Positions 33,616 to 45,576 of a stretch of 64,000 nucleotides of DNA are shown piece after piece. Under the pieces are notes generated by a model. It was given only the letters and a program-made list of their open reading frames with translations. It searched no databases and was not told the DNA's origin. Origin of the DNA: Pseudovirgaria hyperparasitica (lineage: Eukaryota > Ascomycota > Dothideomycetes > Acrospermales > Acrospermaceae). The stretch lies in contig NW_022985550.1 in assembly GCF_010093815.1 (NCBI RefSeq), forward strand, positions 1,501,074 through 1,565,073. Direction: 5' to 3'. The translations under genes were made by a program, and so were the position numbers. Positions within the stretch are counted from its first letter, which is position 1. Each line of letters opens with the position of its first letter.

Positions 33616-36354
33616 ATGCATGTTAATCTGCGGCAGAGTCTTTGGACGCATGTTCTCATAGCCTGTCTATACATCGTGGTGATTGTGCACGCGACTGGGC
33701 TACCCAGTGAATTAAACCACTCATCACCCGGACGACAGCGGATAAGGCTTCATACAGGATGGCGCTTCCAACGGTCTGAATCAAACCCGGATGGTCTGAT
33801 ATACGACCTTCGCCCCGATGCCAATGGCACGGAGCTCCAGGTATTGAGACCGTGGATCCTGCCCGATGCAAACCAATATATCAGGGACACGGACAAACAC
33901 CACGCGCGGCCGCCCGGCAATCCGGGGGCTAATGTTTCTTTCGTATGGAACGACTTCGATGATTCGTCCTGGCAGAGTATCACCGTGCCGCATGACTGGG
34001 CTATTGCAGGCCCGTTCCAGAATGATAGCTTTTTGTCCTCTATGGGATCTTTGCCAGTTTATGGCGTGGGCTGGTACCGGAATACAGTAACGATTCCAGC
34101 TGAGTACAAGGATGGGAACTTGTTGCTTGAGGTTGATGGAGCGATGTCGTATCCTATGGTCTGGTTGAATGGGAACTTCGTTGGAGGCTGGGCGTATGGG
34201 TATAACTCTTTTCAGCTGGATCTCACCCCCTTTGTGAGATTCGGACAAGAGAATCTGCTGGCCATTCGCACGGAGGGTCCCTGGGATACGTTCTCTCGTT
34301 GGTATCCAGGAGCTGGGTTGTATCGCAACGTATGGATCGCAAGTGTCTCTCCCGTTCATGTTGTGCAGTACGGAACACATGTAATATCGAGAGATGTGAC
34401 TGAGGAGTCAGCAACAGTCGATCTCAGCGTTCAGATTGAGAATAGCGGAAAGGACGAGATTCAGCGTGTTGAAGTCGTGACAACCACATTCGAAGTGGAA
34501 TCAAGATCTGGCCTCTCTGGCAACAAAATAGCTAACCGACAGTCCACATTCCTGGACATCCCTCCAAATGAAAGAGTTGCAACCAATATCTCGTTCAAAA
34601 TTGATCGTCCACGGCTCTGGGGTCCAGTACCATCCCAGACGCCCTCTCTCTACAAGGCTGTGACCCAGCTATACCGAGAGAGCATGCTCATAGACACATA
34701 CAACACCACTTTCGGCATCAGATCCGTTGAAATGAGCTCTACGAACGGCCTACTGATCAACGGCAAACGCGTCTACATCCAAGGCGTCAACATGCATCAC
34801 GACCTAGGCCCCATAGGAGCCGCATTCAACACGCGCGCCGCCGAACGACAACTACAGATCCTGCAAGACATGGGCGTCAACGCAATCCGCACGGCGCACA
34901 ACCCGCCCGCTCCCGAGCTCCTCGATCTCACCGACCGCATGGGCATGCTCGTACTCGACGAGATCTTCGACTGCTGGGAAGTCGCAAAGACACCGTCGGA
35001 CTACCACTTGATCTTCCCAGACTGGCACGAGCCCGATCTGCGCTCCTTCATTCGGCGCGATCGCAATCACCCGTCGGTGTTTATGTGGTCCTTCGGAAAT
35101 GAAGTCCCGGAACAGAGCGTCGCGCTCGACGCTCGCGCCGCGGTGATAGCGACTGCTCTGGGCGATATCGTCAAGCAAGAAGATCCCACGCGCCTCTCGA
35201 CGTGCTCGATGAATCTGTCCAAGCCTAACCAATCCCTGCCCAATGCACTCGACGTCATCGCACTAAACTACCAGGGCGAAGGGATCCGCTATGGGCCAGG
35301 CTACGAGCACTTAACAGGCAACCGCAGTCCGCCGCAATACGACGCCTTCCATGCGAAGTTCCCCGAAAAGGCAATTTTTGGCAGTGAAATTGCCTGGTCA
35401 CTGAGCACACGAGGCACCTTTTTCTTTCCCGTAACCAACCTGACGAGTGCGCCCGCGAACGACACAAGTCTGGTCGCAGACGGAGGCGGGAATTCGACGC
35501 TGAAGGAAGTCAGTGCGTACGAGCTGTACACGTCGCAAGCAGGCTCGTCGCCCGAGAAAGTCTTTGCCGCGCAGGACACGCACCCCTTCGTCGCAGGTGG
35601 GTTCGTATGGGTTGGCTTCGATCATCTCGGGGAGCCGTATCCCTACGAAGGCACGCGAAGCACGATATCAGGGGTCCTAGACCTGTCCGGGTTCAAAAAA
35701 GAGCGGTTCTGGCTGTATCAGGCACGGTGGAGATCAGAGACAAGAATGGCGAAGATCGTGCCGCACTGGACTTGGGCTGGGCGAGAGGGGTTGATCACGC
35801 CTGTTCATGTGTTCACGTCAGCAGACGAGGGCGAGATATTCGTCAACAATGTATCACAGGGACGATTGACGAAGGATGCGGATGCCTATCGGTTTAGGTG
35901 GGATCAGGTAATATATGAGCCAGGAGAGCTCAGAGTTGTGACGTGGAAGAATGGGACATTCTGGGCAGAGGACAGAGTGAGGACTGCTGGGCAGGCTTCG
36001 AAGCTAGTGCTTACTGCCGATCGGAGTGTCGTTGCTGCGGATGGAGAAGATCTCTCATTCGTGACGGCGGAGGTGCTTGATGCAGATGGGAATTTTGTGC
36101 CTGACGCGAATGCACATATCACGTTCTCCGTAAATGGCACAGGTGAGATTATTGCGACAGACAACGGATTTGCAGGCGACTACGTGAGTTTCCAGTCCAC
36201 TATGCGAGCTGCATTCAACGGTATGGCACTGGTTGTAGTGCGATCTATTCCGGACATGAGTGGTACGACGATAGTAACAGCGACGGCTGGAGGATTGGAG
36301 GCTGCGGTCGTGGAGATTGGAACTCGCTCATTTATTTCCACGCACGCTATGTAG
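33616..36354 (+). CDS. Secreted GH2 beta-galactosidase-like glycosidase with DUF4982-type C-terminus
   Basis: One uninterrupted exon of 912 residues from ATG 33616. Residues about 10-27 are a hydrophobic signal segment, and many NxS/T sequons follow, so it is expected to be secreted and glycosylated. The GH2 sugar-binding jelly-roll comes first (FDDSSWQSITVPHDWAI, GVGWYRNTVTIP), then the immunoglobulin-like domain, then the TIM barrel (GVNMHHDLGPIGAAF, MGVNAIRTAHNPP, DEIFDCW). The acid/base Glu496 lies in SFGNEVPE and the nucleophile Glu591 in FGSEIAW. The C-terminus adds a DUF4982-like beta domain (EGLITPVHVFTSADEGEIFVN region, about 710-790) and a final Ig-like module (LVLTADRSVVAADGEDLSFV onward). 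This architecture is most familiar from Bacteroidetes GH2 enzymes. Beta-galactosidase is the likely activity; other GH2 specificities are possible. Confidence 0.92.
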   Translation: MHVNLRQSLWTHVLIACLYIVVIVHATGLPSELNHSSPGRQRIRLHTGWRFQRSESNPDGLIYDLRPDANGTELQVLRPWILPDANQYIRDTDKHHARPPGNPGANVSFVWNDFDDSSWQSITVPHDWAIAGPFQNDSFLSSMGSLPVYGVGWYRNTVTIPAEYKDGNLLLEVDGAMSYPMVWLNGNFVGGWAYGYNSFQLDLTPFVRFGQENLLAIRTEGPWDTFSRWYPGAGLYRNVWIASVSPVHVVQYGTHVISRDVTEESATVDLSVQIENSGKDEIQRVEVVTTTFEVESRSGLSGNKIANRQSTFLDIPPNERVATNISFKIDRPRLWGPVPSQTPSLYKAVTQLYRESMLIDTYNTTFGIRSVEMSSTNGLLINGKRVYIQGVNMHHDLGPIGAAFNTRAAERQLQILQDMGVNAIRTAHNPPAPELLDLTDRMGMLVLDEIFDCWEVAKTPSDYHLIFPDWHEPDLRSFIRRDRNHPSVFMWSFGNEVPEQSVALDARAAVIATALGDIVKQEDPTRLSTCSMNLSKPNQSLPNALDVIALNYQGEGIRYGPGYEHLTGNRSPPQYDAFHAKFPEKAIFGSEIAWSLSTRGTFFFPVTNLTSAPANDTSLVADGGGNSTLKEVSAYELYTSQAGSSPEKVFAAQDTHPFVAGGFVWVGFDHLGEPYPYEGTRSTISGVLDLSGFKKERFWLYQARWRSETRMAKIVPHWTWAGREGLITPVHVFTSADEGEIFVNNVSQGRLTKDADAYRFRWDQVIYEPGELRVVTWKNGTFWAEDRVRTAGQASKLVLTADRSVVAADGEDLSFVTAEVLDADGNFVPDANAHITFSVNGTGEIIATDNGFAGDYVSFQSTMRAAFNGMALVVVRSIPDMSGTTIVTATAGGLEAAVVEIGTRSFISTHAM

Positions 36355-37496
36355 ATTGCACGCGTGGTGTCTTGCTACTTTCATGAGCTTAGTCCTCACC
36401 AGGACATATGATTGAATGATTTACCTCCTAAAATGGACCATGCCGGCATCTATCTCGTAATGCATCCCATGAAGTATCAACAAAGTGTTACGTTCACACT
36501 CAACGCTCGTACGCTGGGGTGCTCTTGCCCCTTTAGCCAAAGGCGAAAAGGGAGCAAGGCGGAAAGGCAGCCAGTCAACAAGGCAACAAGGCTCAAAGCG
36601 GGTGTTGGTGTCGTTCCTGATCGCTGATTCGTGGACTCAGTTTCGGAGCGCGCGTCCGCATCAACACGATACCAACACGCCAACACGAACAATTCAGCCT
36701 CGTCAATATTACCTTAATCTCCGGTCTAAGTTATTGTGAAGGCAGCGGATACACAATTAGCAACCTTCAGGTATCTACGTCTGATGCCTTTCGCTCGTGC
36801 TGGTGAATGGTATGAAGGATCTCACTCGCGCATCGGAAACAAGGAAAATATGACGTTCAACAATTGACCATCTCGTCTGGACTTGAATCAAGCGCAGTCT
36901 CCGGGTCATTTACGGGGGTGAAGTAGTGGAGCAGGTATACAAATAGATGATACTGATGCCTGGTGAGATTCTCAGCCGCAGTAAACCTCCGGGGGCCTAA
37001 GAAGTAGTGGTAAACGAGGCTGAAGCGTCACAGTGCCAACCGTTCTACCTTGGCGTCGCACGGATCGAGTTACGCGCATCTTAACTAGTGTGGCTTACAA
37101 GTCTAGTTCCCCGTACCTACCGAACTATAGAAAGATCTGACGAGTTGGTGGCTCGATGCAGACGAGCTTGTATATTTGTAGAAAAAGGTGAGCATGGCAG
37201 TGTTTCGACTTCCGGACCAATCAATACCACAAGCTGAGCGTGCTGAGTAGATGCCACTGTCACTATGCAGCCAGGTCACGGCCTGACCTCAGAGATATCG
37301 CCATGAGTGGTCCTCTCTCTTGGCCCCAAACGAGGCCGTCAACCATCTGCAGTGTATCGTAAGATGTAATGATGGCTAAGACTGCCGTGTATAAAGCGCG
37401 AACGGATTCTGCGTAGTCCGGCAGTGATAATACAACTGATTCCTAAGATACATACACACTGTCTCACTGATACCGAACAGCCAATTCTGGATTAAG
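36355..37496. other. Spacer between GH2 and BBE-type genes
   Basis: 1.14 kb between two plus-strand genes. It holds the GH2 3' end and the BBE promoter. Short frames at 36412-36739 overlap each other in several frames and are not believed. Confidence 0.5.
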
Positions 37497-39085
37497 ATGG
37501 TTAAAATCACTGGCATTACCGGCGCCCAGTTCGAAGCCGACACGCCCGAATACGATACCGCACGTATCCAATATGCCACTTTCGGCGGAAATCATGACGA
37601 CCAGGGGCTAGACCCTCTCCTGATCATCAAGCCGAAGAACAAAGACGACATCAAGCTTGCACTTGCATACGCCAATGAACAGAGGATCGCTGTCGCGATC
37701 CGCACGGGGGGACACCAGTATAGTGGTGCATCCTCAACGACATCCCAGAATATTCAGATTGATCTGTCAGAGACATTTGCGGGTGAATGGTTCTCAACCG
37801 AGGAAATTGATGGAGAACATAAGAGGTCACTTGTGCGAGTCAGTGTAAGCTGGCGTCTTAACGACTTCAATGCTATGCTTGGCGCGAATGGTCTATTCGT
37901 TCCGCATGGCCAGTGTGGTCATGTTATGTTAGGAGGTCATGTCCAGACCGGGGGTACGTAATTCCAGATCACCCCAAGAGGTAAATGTACTAAGTTGAGG
38001 CAGGATATGGACAGCTTGGTCGCAGCTTTGGTCTGCTGTCGGATCATGTTCGGACGCTGGAGATCATCACGCATGATGGGCAAGAGCTCGAGGTCGATCG
38101 CACGCATTTCCCGGAGCTGTTTTACGCCATGCTGGGTGGGAGTCCGGGGAACTTTGGCGTCCTGACGCATGTAACGCTCGAAGTGCATCGCGACCAGGAT
38201 CATCAGGGCGCACGCGCGATGAAGGCGGGTTGGTTGTATGACCCAGCTGTGATGAAACGGTTGACAGATATGGTCGTTCAAATGGGCGAAGACGATAATT
38301 TTCCCGCGAATTTCGACTTATGTGTAAGCGTTATCGACCACGGCGCGGACTTACCAGCTCACGGTTTCGATAATCCTGCGCTGAGAGACAGCAACGACCT
38401 GGGACCACCTATGATTGTTGTATATGCGCAATGGGTACCATTGACCCCAGGTGAAGTATTTGACGAGCGAGCTCAACAATGGTTCACGGAGCTGGGTCAA
38501 GGCGCTTTTCAAGGTAACACCATCATCGAGGCGCCAATGTCAAAAATCACACCCATGTGGATCTTTCCCAACCCACGCGAATACAACTTACCATACGTCA
38601 AGCGCGCATACGTCACCAACTCGAAGACATTGTCGAAGGATGGTTGGGCGCAGTGGGTGACTGATAGATGCACGCAGATTGTGGGAAAACATGCTGAAGA
38701 CCTGCATCTTGCAGTTCAACTCCAGTGCTTTGGAGGAGGATTGTCCAAGTTCAAAATAAATGCTGACAATGGAACATCGCTGAGCTGGCGTAGGGACAGC
38801 ACCATTGTGGCCGTGTTGGACTGCTTCCACGACGAAGATTCCAAGGTTGATGCGGAGCAATGGCAGAACGTGAACGATGAGCAAGGTGTTGGTCCCAAGG
38901 GTATCTTCAGCAGGGAGGACCGTCGGGTGCTCTGGGGCTCATACGGCGAGTGGGACCTTGACAAGGTGTGGAACTGTTATTACGAAGACCGTGAAAAGTA
39001 CGAGAAACTGGGTGAGATCAGGAAGATCTATGACCCGAATGGAGTGTTCACGTCAAATCCATTCTCAGTGAAGCGCGCTGTTTGA
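37497..39085 (+). CDS. BBE-like FAD-linked oxidoreductase
   Basis: Two exons (37497-37953 and 38004-39085) with a 50-base intron (GTACGT...GGCAG) give 512 residues. The N-terminal half is the PCMH-type FAD-binding domain: PLLIIKPKNKDDIKLALAYA, then IRTGGHQYSG with His73 and GQCGHVMLGGHVQTGGYG with Cys140, the two residues that bind FAD covalently in berberine-bridge-type enzymes. The frame then runs through GLLSDHVRTLEIIT and FPELFYAMLGGSPGNFGVLT, and ends in the BBE C-terminal signature YYEDREKYEKLGEIRKIYDPNGVFTSNPFS. No signal peptide is present, so it is probably intracellular, unlike many plant members. It oxidises an alcohol, amine or sugar-type substrate with release of hydrogen peroxide; which one cannot be said. 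Confidence 0.92.
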
Positions 39086-39193
39086 GTCAAAGAGCCGGAT
39101 GAGTGTAGATGGCGGTTCAGAGTAGCGAGACAGGATGTATGTATTAGTAGCACATGTATTCAACGCAACATTCTTGCAAATCGACGTGATCCG

Positions 39194-39567
39194 TTAGGAT
39201 TGGGTGACAGCACCCAGCCATGCTCTTGGTGTCGCTTGAAGCGATGACGCTGCAGTACCTGTCCACGTCTTCTCTATCACGTCGATCTTGCCTGCAAGAC
39301 GTCCCCAAACATCTCTTCTTGAGTCGATACGGTGGTGTGCAAAAAATACGGAAGTGACTTGCAGATTGTGTTCCGTGAGGAGATTATTGGCACCATGTTG
39401 GTTTGAAAACCTGCTCAACCGGGAGCACGCTCTCATGCCATCGTCTCAGTTATGTGCTCAGTATGCGTCAATATCAAGCTGTGGATTTACCAATGCGCAA
39501 CTAGCACGAAGGATTGCGCGCCGCTCCGGTGACGCCGACCCAGGACCTTTGGTCCCAATGGCTGCAT
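39194..39567 (-). CDS. Possible small hypothetical protein (97 residues)
   Basis: Two pieces, 39567-39491 and 39410-39194, join in frame across an 80-base candidate intron (GTAAAT...GAGCAG) to give 97 residues starting MQPLGPKVLGRRHRSG and ending RAWLGAVTQS. The joined protein reads smoothly (VLVAHWFSNQHGANNLL across the junction). I recognise no family, signal peptide or membrane segment. It would converge on the BBE gene 108 bases away. The support is only the splice pattern and the absence of stops, so this may be chance. Confidence 0.27.
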
Positions 39568-40946
39568 GATGCTAGTGTATAAGAAGCCATATTGACGATG
39601 CGAGAGTCTTGGTCGCAAGACAGGGCCGGAAATGCACGATACCTTGTAATTACGCTTCCAATCGACAGCCATTCTACGTCACAACGAGCACTAAGGCTTG
39701 TGAAGAAGGATGTAACCTTATTAGCGCTGGCCGGATAGCTCAGACAGGTATAGAACATGACAATTGATATTATCATGCGCCGAAAGGAATGGGAGGAGAT
39801 GGTGTTTACATTAGTGAGGGCGATGAGGAGTAGACCGGAGAAGATGAAGTTGAGGTCCAGGCACGGCCGAGCCAAAGACGTTGCTCCGAGCTGTCACTAG
39901 CCTATACTCTTCTACCGTAACTAATAAGAAGGATGACTAACTACCTATACCGAGATATACCGTATGTGTATACCCACGTGACACGAGTCCGAGTGTCAAG
40001 TGACCAGACCCCATGTGGGCGCAACTACTTCGCTATCGAAACCTCCGTCTCGGTCTCGGACTTGTTCACGGCTCAACATCTTCACCTTCATCATCTCCAG
40101 CTTCATCCTTCTCTAAAATCCTTCCATCGCCTCTGTCCGAGTCTGGCTCCTTTCTCTCTGCCCGGCATCGTATTTTTACCATCCTGGACCGATGTTAAGG
40201 TCCACCTGCACCAATCGACTCATGCCCACCACGTTTTTTGTTGGGTAACAAAGTTTGCGCTAAGACACCGCCTCCGAGATCTGGACTGGATCTCCCTCAG
40301 CGCAAACGTTTGCTCCGTGTATTGCTGTGTTGTGCGATCCCCTCGCTCTGCACATTTGCCGGGGGTCCCCAGATCAACGTGGTTGTCACATGGAGAGAAC
40401 AGGGTCCAGGCTGTCTGGATGCTCTTGTCCTGCAGATCATTAAGCTTCTTGAAACCGAGTATGGGAATGCGACTGCACTGTCTTCCATGACATATCGCGA
40501 TCCTCTTGCCGATCAAGGTTTCTCCTAGTAATGGAACAGTCTTGATACAGCCTTGTGGAGCCTTCTGGGCTGGCTGCGTCACGTCGAGCCGTGCTCTGAT
40601 AAGTTGGCTTCCAATCGATACATCGAGACACCCAAGGTTCTAGATGTGGAGCATTAAGGAGCATTTTATGTCGAACCTGGTTGGCTGTGTCTAGGACCTC
40701 GCAACTCCAAATGTGTACTTGTCCTACGCTCTCTTGCGTGTGCCCCAGAGCTCAGGTGCCGTAGCATCCAGCCGCTGTCATGGAACAAGGTCTGGAAAGG
40801 GTCACAAAGTTTATTTTCTGCATAGCCGGCATGCCCATAGGTCAAAAAGACCTATCAGCCAGCAATCTCTCGACCTTACTTCTATTCTGTGGTTTTTTCA
40901 CTCCTTCTCTCCGCCATCATCTCGTTTTAATAGTTCGTTCTCGCCC
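39568..40946. other. Spacer and probable long leader of the ankyrin gene
   Basis: 1.38 kb. The last 900 bases before 40947 are pyrimidine-rich and carry several overlapping open frames (e.g. 39933-40490) without protein-like content, as is typical of a long 5' leader. The frame of the ankyrin gene is open back to about 40713 but contains no ATG before 40947. Confidence 0.5.
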
Positions 40947-43900
40947 ATGGCATCCCGATGGAATGAACTGGCCCTTGAGGACGCCAATCTGTCCGCTAGA
41001 ACGTACTCTTTCAATAAAGGCTCCCCTCCCTCTGTCCCTCCTAAGGAACCCCTTGTCTTCGATTTTAAGGAAGCACTTGGTCTAGGGCCATCGACTCCCA
41101 GTGTAGTATCAGACTCTTCTGCTCATACACTTGGCTCTGGTGTTCACCCAGAGAGTAGCGCTTCCGCCTATCAACCATCTCGGCCTCAGCCTTTGCAGCA
41201 GTTTCATCCATATCCTTCTGCTCCACAGGTTTCTCACGGGACTCATAACTACAGCCAGAATCACCTACATCCTGAACGACACCGCGGCATGGCCCATTCC
41301 TCCAAGGCCCAGCAACAATGTTTGCGGCTATGCAAAACCACATCGGCAGCTGGTGATCGCGTCGCCGAACGCATGGCTGAGTTATCTGCTATTGCCAGGC
41401 ATCTTCCTCATGGCTTCGACGTCCTAGCTAACGATCTGCTCGACACGTGTCAAGTCTTCGCCACTATCGAGTATGGACTCGGCGAGGTCGTGAGTGAGGG
41501 TCAATCATGGCCACTTGACATGATCTCCGTCTTAGACAAGAAATTTCGTGCTGCCCAAAGAGACTTTCAAAATCTCGATCACATGATCGGAAAGCAGCTT
41601 GAGCAAGAAAAGAAAGGATCCATGGGTCGCTGGTTCTCACGCACATTCGGAGATAGTGGACTTCATGGCATGGCCAATACACTAGCTAAGACTCGTGAGG
41701 ACCTCAAAATCAGCGCATTCATGTTCCAGTGGCACGCTGGTGCAGACATCGAGAGCGAGGTTGGCATTGGCTATATCGGACTTGCCTCTGCGCTCGACGG
41801 TAAAGGTACCCGACGCAAGCCCCCGCCTGCGTCTGTAGCTTCCGATGAGACACATCGTCCCGGTCAAGTCCAGAGACAGCGAAGTCTGGATCACCCGCGA
41901 ATGACTCCACAATTGATGGCGCCGCCGGCACCGCATGGACGCGGGGACAGAGCCTTCCCGTTGAGGAATGAATCTCTCGGAACCCGGAGTGATACGATGG
42001 TTCACAGCCTCGATTCACTAGACAGTCCAACCACTCCGTACACATCCAGTTCTACAAGCTCTTACTTCGACCCTAACCAGAATCGGAAGCCTGGTATGCC
42101 ACACGGTCATGACGATAACTACCATTCGCACTCAAGCACAGAATTTGATGCTCTTGTTGGTGACATCTCCCAACTTGACCTCGATAGCATCAAAACTACA
42201 CATATCGAGGCCGAACCATTTACAATGCCACGAAGGAGACCTCGAACTCTGGCTGATGCCGATAAAGTGGGCGCAACGAACGCCCTCGTAGCAGCAATTC
42301 AATGCAGAGATCATCGCCGCGTCGAGCAGCTCCTAGACCGCGGTGTTTCTCCCAACACTGGGCACGAGCATCACGCTTTGAACGAAGCCATGCTTGCCCA
42401 AGATGGTGAAAGTGTGCGCCTCCTTCTGCTTTACGGTGCCGATCCGAATGACCCTGACGCGAACCACGTCAGTCCTCTTGCCGTTGGAGCTATGAAGTCA
42501 TTCCTGGCCGGAACCTTGGTTCTTCTCAAATATGGAGCAGACCCAAATTTGAGTGCGGGGCCCGACTCTGATAACGCGATTGTCATTTCTGGCAACACTG
42601 GCAACACCAAGATCCTGCACATGCTACTCATGTATGGTGGTAAGCCCAATCAAAGTGCACAAGACGGCAATACTTTGTTGATCGGCTCCATCACCAAGAA
42701 GGTTCCTCTGACCTTGGTTGACTTACTACTTGAATATGGAGCCGACCCCAACGAGAAGAACCAGGAAGGCAAGACCGCTCTATTCGAAGCCATCACCTCA
42801 GGTCGTGACGATATCGTCGCAAGCTTGATCAAACACAAAGCAGATCCGAATCTGCCTGGACCTAAGCACATGCTATGGCCATCGACCTACCAACCCAAGT
42901 GTCTTCAAATCCTCCTCGATAATGGCGCGAGCTACCGAAAATCACCTGGCATCATGGAACTCGCAACCTCAATCAACAACATAGAGTCAGTAAAGATCCT
43001 CATCAAGGCCGGTGTCGACGTAAATGCGAAAAAGGACGGCGTTTACACTCCTCTCTGTACGTCCATCCGTGATAACCGCCCAGATATCTTCAAACTCCTT
43101 CTCGCCAACAAAGCCGACCCCAATGTTCCCGCCTCCGAGTACCCATGCTTCAAGTGCGTCACCCACCATCGCGAGCAATTCCTGCCTGCCCTGGTAGCAG
43201 CTGGCGGCGATCTCTCTTCACCAAAGGGCATCCTGGAAACTGCCGTAACTTCAAACAACATCGTAGCACTCAAATGGCTTCTCGATCAAGGTATCAACCC
43301 GGATGACAAGTCTGGCCAGGGCCATACCGCCCTCACGTCCGCCATCCGCGATTCCCGCGTCGATGTTGTGAAAACTCTCCTCCACGCCGGGGCAAATCCT
43401 AATGTGCGCGGCCAAGACTGGCCCGTCTGCATGGCTGTACGCAACCCCGAGATCCTCAAGCTCATCCTCACAGTTCTTCCCGAGCCGCGCGCGTTCAAGG
43501 GCATCATGGAGATGGCCGTACAAGCCAACCAACTTGAATCGCTCCGTATATTGCTCGCGGCAGGCGTGAGTGTGGAAGATCGTAACGGAGGCGTTTTCAG
43601 TCCGCTCACGACGGCAATTCGCGAGCGCCAAGACGAAATCGTCGATTTTCTAGTGGGTGAGGCAGGTGCGGATGTCAATGCCCCCGGAGAGCATTTGCCC
43701 ATTGTCAAGGCACTGAGGAGGTGTGCGGAGGTGCACACTGAAATCATCGACGTGCTACTCGACAAAGGGGCTGACCCAAACAAGGTAAGTCTTTTTTTCT
43801 TGCGTTCGAGAGAGCTATTACTAATATAGAACAGATGTACAGAGGTTGGAACGGCATCATGCAGGCACTTGAAAATGGAGATGCAAAAATGCTCAAGAAG

Positions 43901-44029
43901 CTTTGTGAGAAGTGCGGTGTGGATTTGGAAGTGCGGGACGAGTTGGGACGCAACGTGACGGAGATTGCTGTGAGCAGGCGGTGGGAGGAGGCCATCCAGA
44001 TTCTGCTCAGCAATGCCTTCAGGAAGTGA
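40947..44029 (+). CDS. Large ankyrin-repeat protein with helical N-terminal domain
   Basis: Two exons (40947-43784 and 43835-44029) with a 50-base intron (GTAAGT...AACAG) give 1010 residues. MASRWNEL at 40947 is the first ATG in frame. Residues 1-115 are Pro/Ser-rich and disordered. Residues about 118-285 are helical (CLRLCKTTSAAGDRVAERMAEL ... WFSRTFGDSGLHGM), reminiscent of helical N-terminal domains in other fungal ankyrin or STAND proteins, though no ATPase follows here. A disordered linker comes next. From about residue 444 to the end there are some fourteen ankyrin repeats with a recurring 'GADPN' turn (LLLYGADPNDPD, VLLKYGADPNLS, LLLEYGADPNEKN, LLHAGANPNVRG, LLDKGADPNK). It is probably a protein-interaction scaffold in the cytoplasm. 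No enzymatic domain or membrane segment is seen. Confidence 0.88.
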
Positions 44030-45576
44030 GTATGACGATGCATAATGTTGGAAACGAGGGTATTGTAATGTTGCAGTTTGGTACATCATATACCCGGTCG
44101 GTGTTTGCGGACTGTTGTTTACACACATACCACTTTTCTCTTGGGTTGTCGTTATTATGTAATATTTTCTTGTATGTATGTTCATATCGATCTCTTGAAA
44201 AGTAATGTTACCAAATAAACATTCCTTTATCGCTACTATCACACGAGGTCTCTCACTCGATCATTATAATGTCGCTTCATCACGCTTCATGTCATGTCGC
44301 CCGGCTCATGGTTACCTACGTATTGGAGGATAGGATGTGAGGCTGCTGAAAGTATTTGTCGAAGGGGTGAAGTCTTGGGTAGTTACATGTGTTGTAAAAT
44401 TATAAAGCTATACTGAGCCGTTGTTGTAGGCCAGCAGGCGGCAGGGCAGTCCTCGACTGAGTCACAACTCGAGACTTCATGTAAAATCACCTGTCACTAA
44501 GCTGTGAGAAGCATAGCAATGCTAACCTGCATTGTATGACTAAAATCAGCAGACTTCGTGTATATACACATATGCATGCCACTGTTATTTTTGCTCACTA
44601 CTTATGTTCCACGGCTGATACGTTCGTAATGATTTTTTTGGTTTACGTCCTCTCACCCCTCACTACTATTGTCGCTTCATTCATCTTTCCTAGACTCTTC
44701 AACGACTACAGGTCCTTCGTATTAGAATGCTGAAGCACAGGTACGAGATAACAATACCAACTGTCAACGGAACGAGTCTCTTCTACGCAGCTCACCGATC
44801 TGTTTGTCGTTCCTTTCTGGGATTATCGTTTGCCCATCTTACTTCGCCCTGTAATGGCTGTCTCCTACGCTATAGGAATACCTTAGTATGGTCAAGCCTA
44901 TCACACCTAGATCCAGTGATAGCTGCGAGACCCGCTTGAGCAGCGGGTGCCTTGCATTCAACATGCATAGCTAGCTGGGATTTGTGACTGGGATATGTCC
45001 ACATTATTACAACGCATACCCCTTTTACCAACATAGTTGCACATTCGGATGTAAGGGTATCCTCGGTGTATCTCCATGCGCAACCGAGACACTCCCTGTC
45101 CCTGCCGTACCGGCATGCTACAGCCAGGATCAATCCGGACCCCCACATCCACTCCCTTGACAATGCTGTGCAACATAATAATTTGAGCTCCGAGCGTTAC
45201 GAGGCACCCGAGGCATCCGGGGTTCTCCTGGCTAGTACCCCTTGCGGCGGTACCCCGCCCGAATCTCTGTGTGCCTTACTTCGTCGGCTAAATCCCATAA
45301 GGGATGCGATGGATACTGATATGGTATCCCGAGGAAGTGGGTGAATTACTGCGTGATGTCTGGCTTGGAAGGGAAAAAGGAATAGTGGGACGCCCGAGAG
45401 AAGGGTATGGTGGCTCAAGCGATGTGTATGAGTGTAGTCGTCTAGTTCTACATGCTTGCAAGATATATGAAATATGTATCAGTGGAGATAGTCATAACGG
45501 AAATTTACAGAGCGGGCTGAGGAGCGATTTTCGCGAACCATTACGAGCAACAAAAACCATAGGTGTGAACCGCTCT
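44030..45576. other. Convergent gap between ankyrin and P450 genes
   Basis: 1.55 kb between two 3' ends. The first 200 bases are AT-rich 3' flank of the ankyrin gene. Small overlapping frames on both strands (44536-45603) show no protein-like content. Nothing is supported. Confidence 0.5.

Noticed and set aside
39933-40490. 185-codon plus-strand frame before the ankyrin gene
   Set aside because: Overlaps several other frames in a pyrimidine-rich leader and has no recognisable content.
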